Shown piece by piece: positions 25,536-37,966 of a stretch of 64,000 nucleotides of DNA. The translations under genes were made by a program, and so were the position numbers. Location of the stretch: positions 2,294,001 to 2,358,000 of the forward strand of contig JAEBUN010000001.1 of NCBI GenBank assembly GCA_023014365.1, written 5' to 3'. The notes under the pieces are model-generated. The model had not been told where the DNA came from and searched no databases. It saw nothing but the letters and a program-made list of their open reading frames with translations. Numbering within the stretch: position 1 is the stretch's first letter; the number at the start of each line of letters is the position of its first letter. This DNA comes from Lepiota brunneoincarnata. Taxonomy: Eukaryota > Basidiomycota > Agaricomycetes > Agaricales > Agaricaceae.

Positions 25536-26495
25536 TTTCCTCTCCGAAGGGCCTTCCATAGAATCCTCTGTTTCCAGTCCATTCTGAGCTCGAACAATCA
25601 ACAATATCCGCGTGTTGCCTCGATATTTGTTCAAGAAATAATGCGGACTAAATTGGGCTTCCTGGATGACACAACTTTCAGTGCCCATATAGCACCTTGA
25701 GAGGTTTTTCGCCTTCTCATGGTGGAATTTATATTTTAGGCTGATTTTCTCCCAGTCAGGAATTGATAGAAAGTCAATTATTGTATAATGTTTCCGAACG
25801 TCGAGCCAATTCATCCGCTAAAACATCGCTTGGAATTCACACACAACGTAGATCAACGTTGAACGGTCCGGAGAGATGGTCGACGTCGGCCCGTCAAACA
25901 CAAGGCCACTCGTCGTTCACTACTGACACCGCGCAACAAGTTCTCCGGAGCAGTGCTCAATCCCTTGAGATATTTGTTTGCGTTGGCAAATACTATTGTT
26001 GACGCATGCCACCACGGGGGTTGAATTGAGCTAATCGGTAGTGACTACTACCCAGTGCCACACTTTCTTAAGTGGACCCAGTCGCGGCCCAAAATAGTAA
26101 CAACGCCAGCTGATATTGTTCATCCAGACATTACCTTCTGTTCTTGTGCAATTTTTCCTCGTGGTCAGCTTGCTTCCAACGGTGGAAGCTCATAGTCGAA
26201 AGCTCAGGACCCGTGATAGCACAACATTTGACCCATGAACACAAAGAGACAAATCGTCGAACCTTCTTGTTCTTTTCTTTCGCCTCACGGCCCGCACCCG
26301 GTCGCTGAAAGTACCGCTAATCTTGGAGCAGTCACCTGGTTTAAGCCTAGCATGGTCATTTATACACTGAAAAATCGCTGATTACCCCAGAGGTGAGCTT
26401 GATATCCACGAAGAATATCCGTCTGCATTGTTAGGAGAGGTCCAAAGAAGATAAATACGAAAGATGGTAGAGGACTGGTACTACCCCTGGACACG
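25536..26495. promoter_or_regulatory. Upstream region of rhamnogalacturonan lyase gene
   Basis: A 960-bp gap with no credible gene. It precedes a carbon-source-type secreted enzyme gene. A TATA-like ATAAATA at 26451-26457 lies about 40 bp before the start codon. CCCCAG at 26385-26390 is the reverse complement of CTGGGG, a fit to the Cre1/CreA consensus SYGGRG. One such hexamer is expected by chance, so carbon repression is only a suggestion. Confidence 0.35.
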
Positions 26496-28994
26496 ATGTT
26501 TTTCTACCTGCTGAGCCTCCTATTTTGCTTGCCTGTCGCGTTCGCCGCCTTTGGCGTCACGACCTCCGGAAGTAATATGGTTGTGGATTCTGGTGCTGGA
26601 CTCGTCACCACAAGTAAGTGTCCAGTGTCGTGCTGTAGCGTACGAAATAGCTCATGTGAATGGATCAGTTCATACGACAAATGGAGACATTACTTCTATT
26701 CTTTTCAACGGAAAGCAGCTTCAAGACTCTTCTAAGTTCACACAGCTTAGCTCCGGTCTTGGTATGTAACGGAAGCTCAAACGTTGGGCGGTCACTATAA
26801 TAATTGGTCGAAACAGGCTCAGCCACTGTGACTTCATCTGTCGCTAATAACATTGCAGTTATTACCATCAGAACAAGCACGATCGTGAGTACAGAAGATC
26901 AATCTACCCGCGCGTTAGAAATCCCCACCCCAGCCACATAGACCCACTATGTCATCGTCCGTTCTGGAATCAATACCCTTTATATGGGCACCTTTGCCTC
27001 TCAGGAGCCGACCGTCGGAGAGCTTCGTTTCATTGCACGTTTGTCGAAATCCTCTCTCCCGAATGGCATTCCCCAGGCAGAAATCAATGGTGCCGCTGCT
27101 ATTGAAGGCAGTGATGTCTTCTTGTTGAACGGCCAAACTCGTTCTAAGTTCTATTCCAGCGTTCGTACCTTTTTTTCACCTGCGAGATTCAACTTGAGCT
27201 CGAGCTCCCCATGCAGGTACGCTTCATTCAGGACCAAGTACACGGCGTTACTGGCTCTGGTGTTGGCGCTTTTATGATCATTCCTGGTGTTGGATATGAA
27301 TTATCCTCTGGTGGACCGTTTTTCAGAGGTAGGAGCCTTAGTATCCTCACCCACACTCCGGGCTGATTCTTAAGCAGATATTAACAACCAGGGTGGTGCT
27401 CAACAAGAGCTTTATTTCTACATGAACTCCAACCATGAGCAGACTGAAACATACAGAACCGGATTTTTTGGACCGTGAGTGTTTGAACGCTCCAAGTTCT
27501 CTGATAGAACTGGTAACATACTATGCTCTCGCATTTCAGTTATGCCCTTGCTATCACAACTGGTGCAGCCCCCTCCGGAAATTTGGACACGAGTTTCATG
27601 GACGGTCTTGGCCTCCAGGGTTACGTTCCCGTATCTGGACGTGGTACTGCTTCGGGAAGCTATTCCGGCACCCTGTCGGGTCTTCCTGTTACGATTGGCT
27701 TCAAGGTACGGATGTGACCATAGTTGTTTATCTTCATATACTGACCCTTCGCCACAGAGCTCGGCAGCTCAGTATTGGATCGCAGGTTCCGGGTATGTGG
27801 CCTATTCAACGTTCTGATGCCTCTTTCATTGATACATGCTTATCATCAATAGAGGAAGTTTCACCAGGAACATGATGAAACCAGGGACCTACACCGTTAC
27901 TTTGTACCAGGGTGAACTCGAAGCCGGAACAGGAAGCGTCACTATATCCGCAGGCCGGACATCCACGATAAGTCTGACCTCGAATCTCAGTCGCCCGAGT
28001 ACTATTTGGTCGATTGGTGGGTCCCGAGTTCTTAGCGGAAGGCACGGAGACTCAAAATCATTTACCTAGGCACCGTCGATGGGACACCTGCAGGGTGATT
28101 GTCAACTTGGCTCTTCTCCTAGATGAATGTTCAAGCTTTGGTTTGTTAGCTTCCTCAATGCAAACAATATCGAGCACATGCACCCGTAAGTTTCATAATG
28201 ACCCACGCCCGTTGCATCCAACTCAGTCCTACATTCAACAGATCAGACACAAGGATGAGCAACTGGGGCCCCACCACGTTCACCGTCGGTTCTTCTTCCG
28301 TGTCTGCCTTCCCCATGGCGCAATTCAAGGCCGTACGTGAGGTTCCCATGTCTGCAAAGTGATGCCTGATTCACAATTGGATGTCAGGTCAACAACCCGA
28401 CTACAATAAGGTGGACAGCTTCGTCTTCACAAATTGGTATTAACTGTGCTCGATGCAGCAAGATAAACTATGCTCACTTTGCTCTATCTCTGTAGGAGCG
28501 CGGACGCTGCGTATTCGTACTACTGAAGCTTTCGCTGGTGGTAGGCCCCAAATCACTGTCAACTCCTTCACCTCTTCTGCTCCTCCAGGTGCGTAGCGTT
28601 TGCCTTTTAAGATCAAAATGCAGAACCTGATAATTTCCAGCTCCTCCCACCGTCGACTCTAGAGGGTAATACCTACCCCATTGCAGCGTCCTGTCTGCTG
28701 ACCATCAATCAACTAGTGTGACTCGAGGTACCTGGAGAGGCATCAACCAAGTCTGTAAGTGTCTTGGGTTGTGAGATTTCTGTGTTTCGATAGAACTTAC
28801 TTCTATCCGCAGATGACTTCCCGATTCCTTCTGGTATGTTTGGATTCAACTAGAGGGCAATAGGTTACTCACACATTTCCGTAGGCGTTCTCGTTGCGGG
28901 TTCTAACACCATCCAGATCAACGTTATTAGTGGTAGCTCCGGTGATAGGTTCCTCAGCCCGAACTTCGTCTATGATTCGGTGGAGTTGTTCTAA
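26496..28994 (+). CDS. Secreted rhamnogalacturonan lyase, polysaccharide lyase family 4
   Basis: 18 exons: 26496-26613, 26669-26761, 26817-26884, 26942-27160, 27217-27328, 27378-27474, 27540-27705, 27758-27792, 27853-28016, 28070-28094, 28150-28185, 28242-28332, 28388-28436, 28496-28588, 28641-28665, 28717-28754, 28813-28833, 28885-28994; 519 residues. The enzyme cleaves the rhamnogalacturonan-I backbone of pectin by beta-elimination. A hydrophobic signal peptide ([17 protein letters not shown]) precedes the mature start AFGVTTSG. Sequence agrees end to end with Aspergillus RglA-type PL4 enzymes, including [37 protein letters not shown] and the C-terminal [20 protein letters not shown]. Three exons are 21-25 nt. 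It is the only obvious plant cell-wall enzyme in the window. Confidence 0.95.
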
Positions 28995-29274
28995 GACGCA
29001 GCGAATGCGCAAAACCATGTAAAGATCTCCGCAACTAAACAAATGAAAACAAGAATATGTATTGGTGTCTTTTACAAGCAGCTTCAACGCGACTAAGATA
29101 TACATGCGACATGTCTGCCGAGCCAGGGCCCTGGTCAGTGCGTACCCTTAAATCACTATCTAAAGCGAGACTTGTTGTGCCGGGTCGCCTCTCGCGGTCC
29201 GTGTGATAGACGAGGGTTCAGCGGGCTTGAACTCGAGGTTCATGGCAATGGTTGGCCAAACTTGGGAAGGCAGG

Positions 29275-31499
29275 TTAAGCCGCGCACATATTTTCAGGAG
29301 TTTGGGACCAACCTTCTTCAAAACCGGGGTGTCTCCCATTTCTGATCTGCTGCCAGACGTGCTTCATGGCCTCTGAGGTGCGGATGTCTTGCCAATGTTT
29401 CAGAAAGAAGTCGATTTCGACCTGAAATCAATCATTCAATGAATGATCTAATTGGCGTGATCGAGTAACTTGCCCTTCGAATTTCGTCAAATGTTGAAGC
29501 GAAAGGCGAGAAGACTTCATAAGCGATGTTCTCAACAGTCAAAGATTTAAATATATGCTGCTTCCTAATAAACGAAGTTGCCTCTGAAGGCATTGCCAAA
29601 AACCCACCTGAGCTGCACGCGCTTTCAAATCCTTCAAGTCCAATCCTGCCAAATGTAAGGACGAGGGTGAGGAGATTCGTATATAACTCACGATCAGCTT
29701 CGCGATATATCGCTTTTGCAGAACAAGGAGCCGGTCGCCCAGGGTTATTCTTCATCCATTCCTTGATCCACTCCTTTCTTGAGCCGGCTGTCTCTGCATA
29801 TACAATAGCATTTCTCTTTGGCAATAGGAGAAGCGTAGCTTCTGAAGGCGTTGGTGGAACAGCTGAGGTTGATGTCGCGGGAATCCGGAGTCGTGAAGAT
29901 GCAAAGGACGAAGATAAGGGGGCAAATATAACGTTGTCAGTGTAAAGCTACGGGTGGATTTATCCATTGCCGGGTCTACATCACACTTAAAAGATTGGGA
30001 CTCACGTAGTACAGGAGGGCACGATATGTATTGTAAGCGACATCCTTGATGATGACGGTCATATGGGGTTTCGAAATGTGCTGTTGGCGGATTTCATTCG
30101 CTATGACTTCGTCGCGCACTGTCAGGGAAGCGGTAGTGGTGAGTGTAGCAGGGGCGGTTTCTGGGTGAGGCCCTAAGACAGGGTGGTCGTTATGTTGACT
30201 CTCATCATCAGCGAGATGAAAAGATGCGTTGTCGAGGTCGTCGTCTTCTTGGGCCTCCACTGCATGTACAAAATCGTTGTCTGAAGTATCCATTTGGGAG
30301 GATACCTCGTCCTCATCGTCGTCACCATAGCAATCGTCATCCTCGTCGTCAGAATCAATGTAATCATCGGGATAAGCTCCCACTTCGCTCTGGGTGGCGG
30401 AAGTGGCCACGGATCGGGTTGGCACTCGCGGCGTGTGTAAAGGATCATGCTCGATATTACCTTCCGCAAAATTTGTCCCAAGCACTGGCAAATAAGGAGT
30501 CAAAGACATATATTCCAGGTCTGGGGCCGACATACTAGCGTCAAAGTACTCTGATCGCTGAAGCATTTTGCGGGATGCCCATAGTCGCCTTGCTTTTTTA
30601 TGATCGTGATTACGGCGAAGGATCACGAACTCGACGTCTGAGTAGCGGGGGTCATCCAGGAGGGATCCGACTGTATCGAGAAGTGGTTTAGGAACGGAGA
30701 GGTGAGGGGTAGATGGAACAAGGGCCACAGGAGTTGGCGAGGATGTGATGGTGCAGACTATGACGAACGCATCTTGCGCTTTGGCATGGATCGACTGATA
30801 GTATACGGCATCTCGGCGCGCAAACTGTGCCCTGGTAGAGCATTGAGCCTTATGAAGAACACAGAGAGGGAATCGTACCATCCCCAGTTCGCAGTCTATG
30901 GGTAAAGGTGTTCAGAAGAGTTTAATGTGGGGTGGTGGTATGACAGTACTTTGTAGGAAAAAGTGTGATTCGCAGCCTCTTTCAGATTGTGTAGGATAGT
31001 TTTTTCGACACTAGAGTGGACATGAGGAGGGGATGTCAACGTGACGGGAGTAGAAAGCTTACTTGCGGAGCTCAAAGCTGAACCTGTAGATACCCTCTCG
31101 CACCCATCTGCCCGAGTCTCCGAGGGCAGCCTCTTTCTCTTCTGCATCGGGCTGCGAGGTGTCAGCAGGGTACTTGTGGGGGAGGGGAAACAATCGCGTG
31201 AAACTCTACCTCGCACGCTAAAAACAAACTAATGAAGCCCCCTCCATCTGTCGACCCAGCTGACTCTTTCAGAGTTCCCGCATTCGCATAGAACAAGATC
31301 TAATGAGAATTTAAGAGACCAGTTCACTCGCCAAACAATGTCTACCTGCCTGCCAGCGAGCCCCGCCGAAACGTGGTGATTTGATGACTCTCGATTTTGT
31401 ATCACCTCTGCTGGAGTCGAATATCTGCTTGAGGTTGCGAATGGTCCACTCAAAGGTAATAGAGACAGATTCATTGTAATCGTTTTCGCGTGAGTCCAT
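29275..31499 (-). CDS. MATH-BTB domain protein (predicted Cul3 E3 adaptor)
   Basis: Exons 31499-31350, 31299-31210, 31151-31063, 31010-30950, 30895-30879, 30831-30006, 29947-29692, 29645-29608, 29557-29474, 29421-29275; 585 residues. The N-terminal MATH fold (about 10-160) includes FEWTIRNLKQIF, RWQILFYANAG and YRFSFELRN. A BTB/POZ fold follows: YSDVEFVILRR at its start and MTVIIKDVAYNTYRALLYY with YTDNVIF later. Between these lies an insertion of roughly 100 residues rich in Asp/Glu (for example DSDDEDDDCYGDDDEDE). MATH-BTB proteins present substrates to Cul3 ubiquitin ligases; this is family knowledge. Exon 5 is 17 nt. Two introns appear to start with GC (after 31350 and after 29474). An in-frame ATG at 31595 is possible but would leave 9 bp to the next gene. 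Confidence 0.88.
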
Positions 31500-31604
31500 C
31501 TGCAATGCTGGGACTGCCGGTGTTGGTAGTGGTTGTTGCCCGAAAAGGCGAAGAGAATGTACGGTATTGGACACAGTACTGTACATACTGCACACACTAT
31601 GACA

Positions 31605-34600
31605 TCACCCTCCGCCCATCAGCATTTTCCTGAAATCGTCTGGCCCCTTTGCTGGTCCTGTGGACCCTCCTGCAACAGGCCCTGCGCTCCCTCCAGCGGT
31701 CCGTGCATATCCCAACCCAGCCCTAGGTCGCGAGGCCCCCACCTTTCTCGGGACGAAGATTCCTCCGGCCTTTGGAGGAGGCATTGCCGATTCATCTTGG
31801 CCCTCCTGACTCAGCTGCAACCTGTGTCCATTGAACACAATCGGCTCCGTTCGGAGAAGCAATCTGCCTGCTTCCTACCCCCGCACAGCCCGTCAACTAT
31901 GGTGATGTCGGAACCAACAGCAGTATTCACGTACCGCAGCGCTTTCCATTTCAACTACCGCCTCGTGTTTGTCTTCAAATACCTCCACGCGTTTAACAGG
32001 TGTTGCCTTCTCGAGAACTTGTTGTAGGAGTCCCTCTTGTGTGTCGGGGGGCAGTCCGCGTACTCGTATAGAGCGCTGTTGGATCTCGCCTCTCCGGGTC
32101 AGGCCCGTTTCAGCAATGGTTCTGGAGGAAGGGGGTAGGCTAAAGCGTGGAAAAGGCAATTATCAACTTACTTGTGCCTTGCCCGGACACGAGAATCTGC
32201 TAGTGTAACTCCGATCCGGCGCTTCTTAAGCTCATAATTATTCGCAGCCAAGGCAGCTTGTGCATCCGCCTGTGGGACCCGTTAATACTGCTCAAGTGGC
32301 TCTCACATAGGCACACACCGTATTCTCATATTCCACAAAGGCATATCCTTTCGCGTTGCCACCCTCTTCCGAGGCCATTCGGATGTCCTTAACTTTACCA
32401 TACTATGTTATAAAGTCAAGGCCTAATACAGAACAGAATCCAACGGCAACTCACAGTCTGAAACACCTTTTCCAAGTCCGCCTTGGTCGTGAATTTGCTT
32501 AAGCCTGCCACATAGATCTCCCGTTCATTTGCATCGCGATCGGTTCTCTCCTTCTTTCTCTCTGGACTGGATATATACACACTGAATCGGAAGGCCTGGC
32601 TGCAACTCGCGATTATGCAACTCCAAGGCGGCCTCAGCGGCAGCCTGTAGGTTTGCAACCATCAATTTTGGTTGAAACAAAAACAGACAAGACAAGCGCA
32701 AAGATGCTCACAGGTGAGGTGAATTGTACGTAGCAGAACCGTCGTGTTGCTTTGAACTTCTTACTTGGCCAGCGAATATCAAATATCGGTCCATACTGCA
32801 GCCGGTGAGTTTGCATTCACGCCTAACCCGCCACTGAACTGTACCTTTCCAAAGAGGTTCCGCACATACGGATCATCCGCCGATTCCGGGAAATTCGTGA
32901 CATACAATGTCGATTTCCAGGCCAAGTGGACTGCAATTTCTTGTCCGTGTATCCTCTTCTTGTCTTTGGTCAAAGCCGCAGGGACACTGTCCTGGAAAGT
33001 GAAAATATCGGTAAACGGCAAGGAGAGATTCCGTAACGACGCTTTACCCTCCCCAGAAATTCAATAGTTGCCACCAGAGCGTTAAGAAGGGGCGTAATCT
33101 TGACCTCTCTAATGCTCCCGCACTGTGTCCAAGATGAATGCAAAGAGTTGCAGTCGTGGAAAGACACCTACGTCTTTGAACAGTTGCTTCAGGTCATCGT
33201 CAGTGACGTCGGCAGGCAGATCCGCCACAAAAACAGTGCAATTTTCGCGATCCCTGAGAGCAACGGTTGGTAATCAACGAGATACCTCGACCTCTAGCAG
33301 CATACCGTTTGAGGGGTAGCAACTTGGGTTCTTCGCGGGAATCAATCAGACAGAGGAACGACCAATGGCAGAGAACACACGCACCAATTCTTGCTTTCTT
33401 ATTCGTTTCTCCAATTGGAGACACCTCTTCTGCGGTGCGTTTCGTACCCCTGCCCTCTGCGGTTGCCCCTTGTTCTTGGGGATCAGTCTCCATAGACATC
33501 GCCATATTCGGCGTCACTTCGACCAGGTGAGCAGAGGCGCTTAGAACAGAAGCCGTATCACTAGCTTCTTGCGTACCCTCCGCAGCCTGGGCTTCCAGCT
33601 GCATTTGATATGCAGCTTTTTCTGCTGCCTGTCCAATCATGTCAACCCGTTACATTAAGTGAAAAGGGGGAAGGGGGAATCACCTTGGCTCTCCTCACGT
33701 TAACCTGATACAGTGCCCTCTCAATTTTATCCAGGCATGCCTCAATATCGCTGACACTCCCGTGGAGATACTCAAAGGAGATCCATGCTTCCCATATAGC
33801 TTCAGGCCAGTCAATTTGCTTCATGCAGATGTCACTGAAAGTGATTCGTGCGTCGTCGTACTTATGGTATTTTCTAAAACCCGTAATGCGTCAATAGTGT
33901 TGGGTGAATATAAAGGGGAGTTAGGCGCACATTAGAGTCTCTATATAGCTCGTCCATGCAAGATAGCTTGACTTGTGCCGTTGGGTAGCTGCCTGCCATG
34001 TGCTGATGGCGCCTTCAGGCATTTCTGCAAGCCTTTCGTACTAAATGTTATTTGAAACTCAGTAGTGACCTCGCAGGAAAGACAGCGACTTGCCATATTG
34101 GCGAGGCATTTCTCCAGTCGTAGTCTGCTATCTCCAGTCTTCGAGGCTGAAACATAAGGGTCAACACCAATATATGGAGTAGGAGACGGGAGGCAATACC
34201 TTGTGCTACCATTTCAATGCCGCTCTCTAAGGTTCCAATCAAAGTCGCTAGTCCATCTTCGTCAGCCTTTCCGTTTTCAATCCTCCTCCTCTCGTAGCCC
34301 GCTCGAGCAAGGATCACTGGTACGATCTGATCGATATCCCTGGGGAGAAGCTTCGTTTCCAAAGCTCTGGAGAAAATAGCATGCACTGTTTCTTCCTGAC
34401 CACTATGCCCTTCAGCTGAGTCCTCGAGTCGTTCCTGAACTCTAGTCAGACCAAAATAATCATGCCACAGCGGAGTCCTTACCAGTAACCTCATATACCG
34501 CGCCCAAACCTCCCCTGACGCGGGCACGCTTCGTACTGCCCTCCTTGCAACTTGCAGTTCTTCTTCTGTGCTCCCGCCATTTATTCTCTGCATGATATTT

Positions 34601-35826
34601 GAGCATCCTTACCCCACGGAATAGATGTAGGCTAACCAGAGCATCCAGGTAGCCTGCCCAAAAAGACCTTAGCGCCTCCTCCGTGCCAGTCTCCCCTTTG
34701 AGCCTTCTCGAAGCAGCATCGGTAATTGCCCGTTCGTATATACCTCGTATCACGAAAAGACTAGGATTTTTAGCTCTTCGCTCGGAAGCAACATAAGCCG
34801 CATAAGCTTGTAGCGATGGAGACTGGTACTAAATGAAACATTAACACCGTTTTGCATGAAGCGGAAGAACGAGGTCACACATACTAAAGCAGATTCGTAA
34901 TGTTCCCTACGTTCGAATGCTCGTACAGCCTGAGAGCGACTTTTTGAGGCAGCTACCAAAAGGGATTCGTATTCGGAAGGCGGTTTGTAATTTGTTGTAA
35001 ACGAGGAATAGGCCTGAAAGGTTTCGTCATGATCTAGTAAATGTTGAGTACGGGATATAAAACAAGGCCGGGCAGACTTACTTGAATGAGGTTGGCACAG
35101 GCGAGCCATGAAAAACTCTTCTACATACTCTACCAAAGCTGCCCTGAATAACACCTCAATCTGCTGTATGCCAGAACTAATGGGGTTATACATACTGCTC
35201 CGGCTGTGGTGTTGCGGCAAGTACCTCAAGCTCCCAGTCGCGCTGAGCATCCCATAATATATGACTCTATCGTAACAAATAAATCCTAGCACGGACAAGG
35301 GAGGTACGACGGGGACTCACTTGAGTTAGATGGACCATTCCCTTCTCAACAACCCTCTGAATGGCTTCTCGGGTCCATTCAACTGAAAACATTTCCCCAA
35401 GATCTGCAGGTTTCATTTCCTTGTCATCTCCATGGTACTTCTCGTAGCGTTCAATAACGAACTGCAAGTGCTTTCGTAGTAATGGGATGGCTGATCAGTT
35501 ATTAGTGTGTCGGTAGCTGCCATTGTGTAATGCTACTCACATAAATAGTCTGCTTCAGCACGCTCGTAGAGAACAAGTAGATCCTCCACACCGGCAGCGG
35601 TATCCAAATTTAGCGAAACCTCTTTGAGCCGGATGAGCGGCAACCACACATGCTCAGGATCGGCAGCCAGGAACTCGGACAGCATTTCCAAGGCGGACTG
35701 GAGCTCCGCATCTAGACTGGGGTTAGACTGTGCAAGCTGGATATGTTGAATATGCAGCGCCAAATCGTGAGGCCGTTCCGCTATCTCGGAAAGGACATTA
35801 CTGAGGGCAACAAGCGACTCGTCCAT
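31605..35826 (-). CDS. PRP24: U6 snRNP recycling factor, Prp24/SART3 family, with one apparent extra base
   Basis: 22 exons from 35826-35541, 35490-35321, 35266-35225, 35163-35082, 35033-34885, 34828-34637, 34587-34483, 34434-34200, 34146-34094, 34040-33931, 33873-33684, 33628-33385 through 33330-33306, 33253-33172, 33122-33048, 32991-32845, 32795-32712, 32644-32455, 32402-32319, 32269-32172, 32139-31935 to 31874-31605; about 1,038 residues. It anneals U4 to U6 snRNA. Half-a-TPR helical repeats fill the N-terminal 600 residues, then four RRMs beginning TVFVADLPADVTDDDLKQLF, TLYVTNFPESADDPYVRNLF, EIYVAGLSKFTTKADLEKVF and SIRVRGLPPDTQEGLLQQVL, and an Lsm-binding tail GPDDFRKMLMGGG. Exon 32644-32455 has one base too many near 32581. 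The intron after 34094 starts with GC. Confidence 0.9.
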
Positions 35827-36374
35827 GACGCGTTGAACTTGGTCCTACATCCCGTCCAATCCATGAGACCCCACCTGATCACGTGAGAGTATGCGGAGCA
35901 CCGCCACCAAACGTTCATTTCTTCCCCACATGGTAAGTGCGCCCCTTTTGTATCGTCCTCGGCCTGGACTACAACGCCCCTCGGAATGGACGCAGCAACC
36001 TCACCTACAACACAATACAAAACAACAAGGTCCCAACAGCTGCTTGGTTTTGTGCTATCAGGGTAGCCATGCGAGCCTCACGCCCCGAGGTTGCGGAAGC
36101 CTGCAAGAAGGGCTGAGCTGCTGAGGTCATACGAAGCACAGCACTGCACCTCGGGAATACAATTGGGATTTCTAACGTCGACGTAGTTAATAAAACACCG
36201 ATCCTCCGAGCCGGGCGTCGCTAAACCCCCCAATCCAAGCCAATTCGGTTTCCCCAGCGATATGAGGGCGTCATGATAGGTCTTATAAATCCTTCGCTCT
36301 TGTCCTCGCACCTGCACAAGGATCCCTCTCCTTGTGCCTCTCCTTTACATTTCTTACCGCCATAATCATAAACT
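35827..36374. promoter_or_regulatory. Divergent intergenic region between Prp24/SART3 and F-box genes
   Basis: 548 bp between two starts facing away from each other; it should hold both promoters. I see no separate gene. Short open frames here lack recognisable motifs. Confidence 0.45.
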
Positions 36375-37966
36375 ATGCCCTCCGCTCTCAGAAAGACCCA
36401 AGATCGTGCAATAAGCTTCAGTCGTTCCTTTGCCAATGCAGTTAAATCTAAGTTTACGGGACAATCACGGTGAGTGTCGTCCTCATCTCATCAAACAGCG
36501 ATGCTAATTACGGGTGACAAGTGCCCCAAGGTCGTCGTCACATCCCTATATTTCTCTTGACTATGAGCAAACACAGCGTATCAGCCGACCCCGGCATCTT
36601 CGACGCGCGGCGGTGCCTGTGCCCCATCTCTATGCTACACCCTGCTATCATTGGTCCAATCGCCACTTTATCCACCGAATTCCTATCGAACTTCTGGCTC
36701 ATATCTTCGTCCTTGGGGCTGAAGATGATCCTCACCTTCCACTCTCTGTCTCCCAAGTCTGTCGATCCTGGCGCCAGATCGCACTCGCGACACCTTCCTT
36801 GTGGCGTCGTATTGTTCTCAGCCCGCATGAATACATGTGGCGAGAGCGCATACGCCGTGCGCGAGCCTGCACCCTCGATATCGAACTTCTCCCAACTGCC
36901 CTGTCACCGGTCCGCCCACGACCCCTGTACTACTATCCTCGCAGGCACCTGGATTTCTTTTCCTGTGCAATGGCTTATGCAAATAGCCTTGCCGCATATA
37001 CACCGATGGCGCTCACTTGACATTATCTTTACGGAACAGTCTCCATATCTTTTGAATGCAGCTTTATCCTTTCTCGCTGATCTCCCTTCTCCTCCTTCCC
37101 TACGAGAAATCACCGTAATTCACCGGCTCAACGAAGACCCGCAACCATTCGTGCTTTTCAACGGTTATGCACCATCCCTTAGGAAGCTCGTCATTGACGG
37201 CCTCAGACTGTCGTTAGCTCCAAACCTTTTCATCAATCTCACTTACCTCGATTATACCCACCACCGCTTCAACACAGGTTCTGAAGCCATCCACGAGATC
37301 CTTTCCCTCCTCTCTATTACCCCCAAACTGATATCTCTCCGTTTGCTCTTTCTTCACCAATACACGAATCTCACACCAGTGTACCATAAGCCACCTCAGC
37401 CTAGCTCAAGGATATCATTGCCTTGCCTCACACAATTACAACTGGCACTTGATCCACACTCTCCCGATATCCCCTACGACCTCCCCCTCCTTCTGACACA
37501 TATGTCGACTCCGGTTCTACACATACTCAAGTTCGTGGATCCCGGCCGTCGACGAATTCCATTCCCTAACCTCAAGTCGTTTTTCTGGATGTACGCGATC
37601 CCGAGGTCCCTGCGTTTCATTCACATTGAAGGAGGATGGTTTGACTCAGGGATGGTAGATCCTATTGTCAAGTCGCTACCCAGGCTACGAAAGGTAGTAG
37701 TTCGCCGCGGAGGAAAAGGATCTGAACGAGTAATCTATAATGAGATGCAAGCCGCGACTCTCAGAAGGAGTGACGCGTATCATCAGCATAACAAGCGCGC
37801 AGGGAGATTTGTGTATCCTGCTGCTCCTCAGATAAATGGACCCGTGAGCCATCAGGATTATGGATATGGAGAGCGACGAAGGGCTGCTAGTTACCCGTAT
37901 AGCATGCATACATCCTCTGTTTATAGGTCGGCAACGACGTCAGCTGGGACATATGGTATGCGTTGA
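36375..37966 (+). CDS. F-box protein with leucine-rich region, apparent one-base frameshift
   Basis: Exon 1 is 36375-36469 and exon 2 is 36522-37966, about 513 residues if the frame is repaired. The F-box (about 70-115) reads IHRIPIELLAHIFVLGAEDD then LSVSQVCRSWRQIALATPSLW, the usual substrate-adaptor module that binds Skp1 in SCF ubiquitin ligases. After it come a conserved ALPHIHRWRSLDIIF segment and leucine-rich units up to about residue 420, then a basic, Tyr/Ser-rich tail. The F-box half and the leucine-rich half are in different frames. The switch falls at the T run 36958-36961 between HLDFF and PVQWLMQ, with no credible intron. A sequencing or assembly insertion, or a real null allele, would explain it. 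Substrate unknown. Confidence 0.75.

Noticed and set aside
31500..31595. 33-residue N-terminal extension of the MATH-BTB protein from an ATG at 31595
   Set aside because: It would leave 9 bp to the Prp24/SART3 stop, and the extension has no family resemblance; kept only as an alternative start.
35102..35160. Extra short intron (37-39 nt) inside the Prp24/SART3 exon 35163-35082
   Set aside because: Would tidy the alignment (QIE joined to FFMARL) but is shorter than every other intron here, and the exon reads through without a stop.
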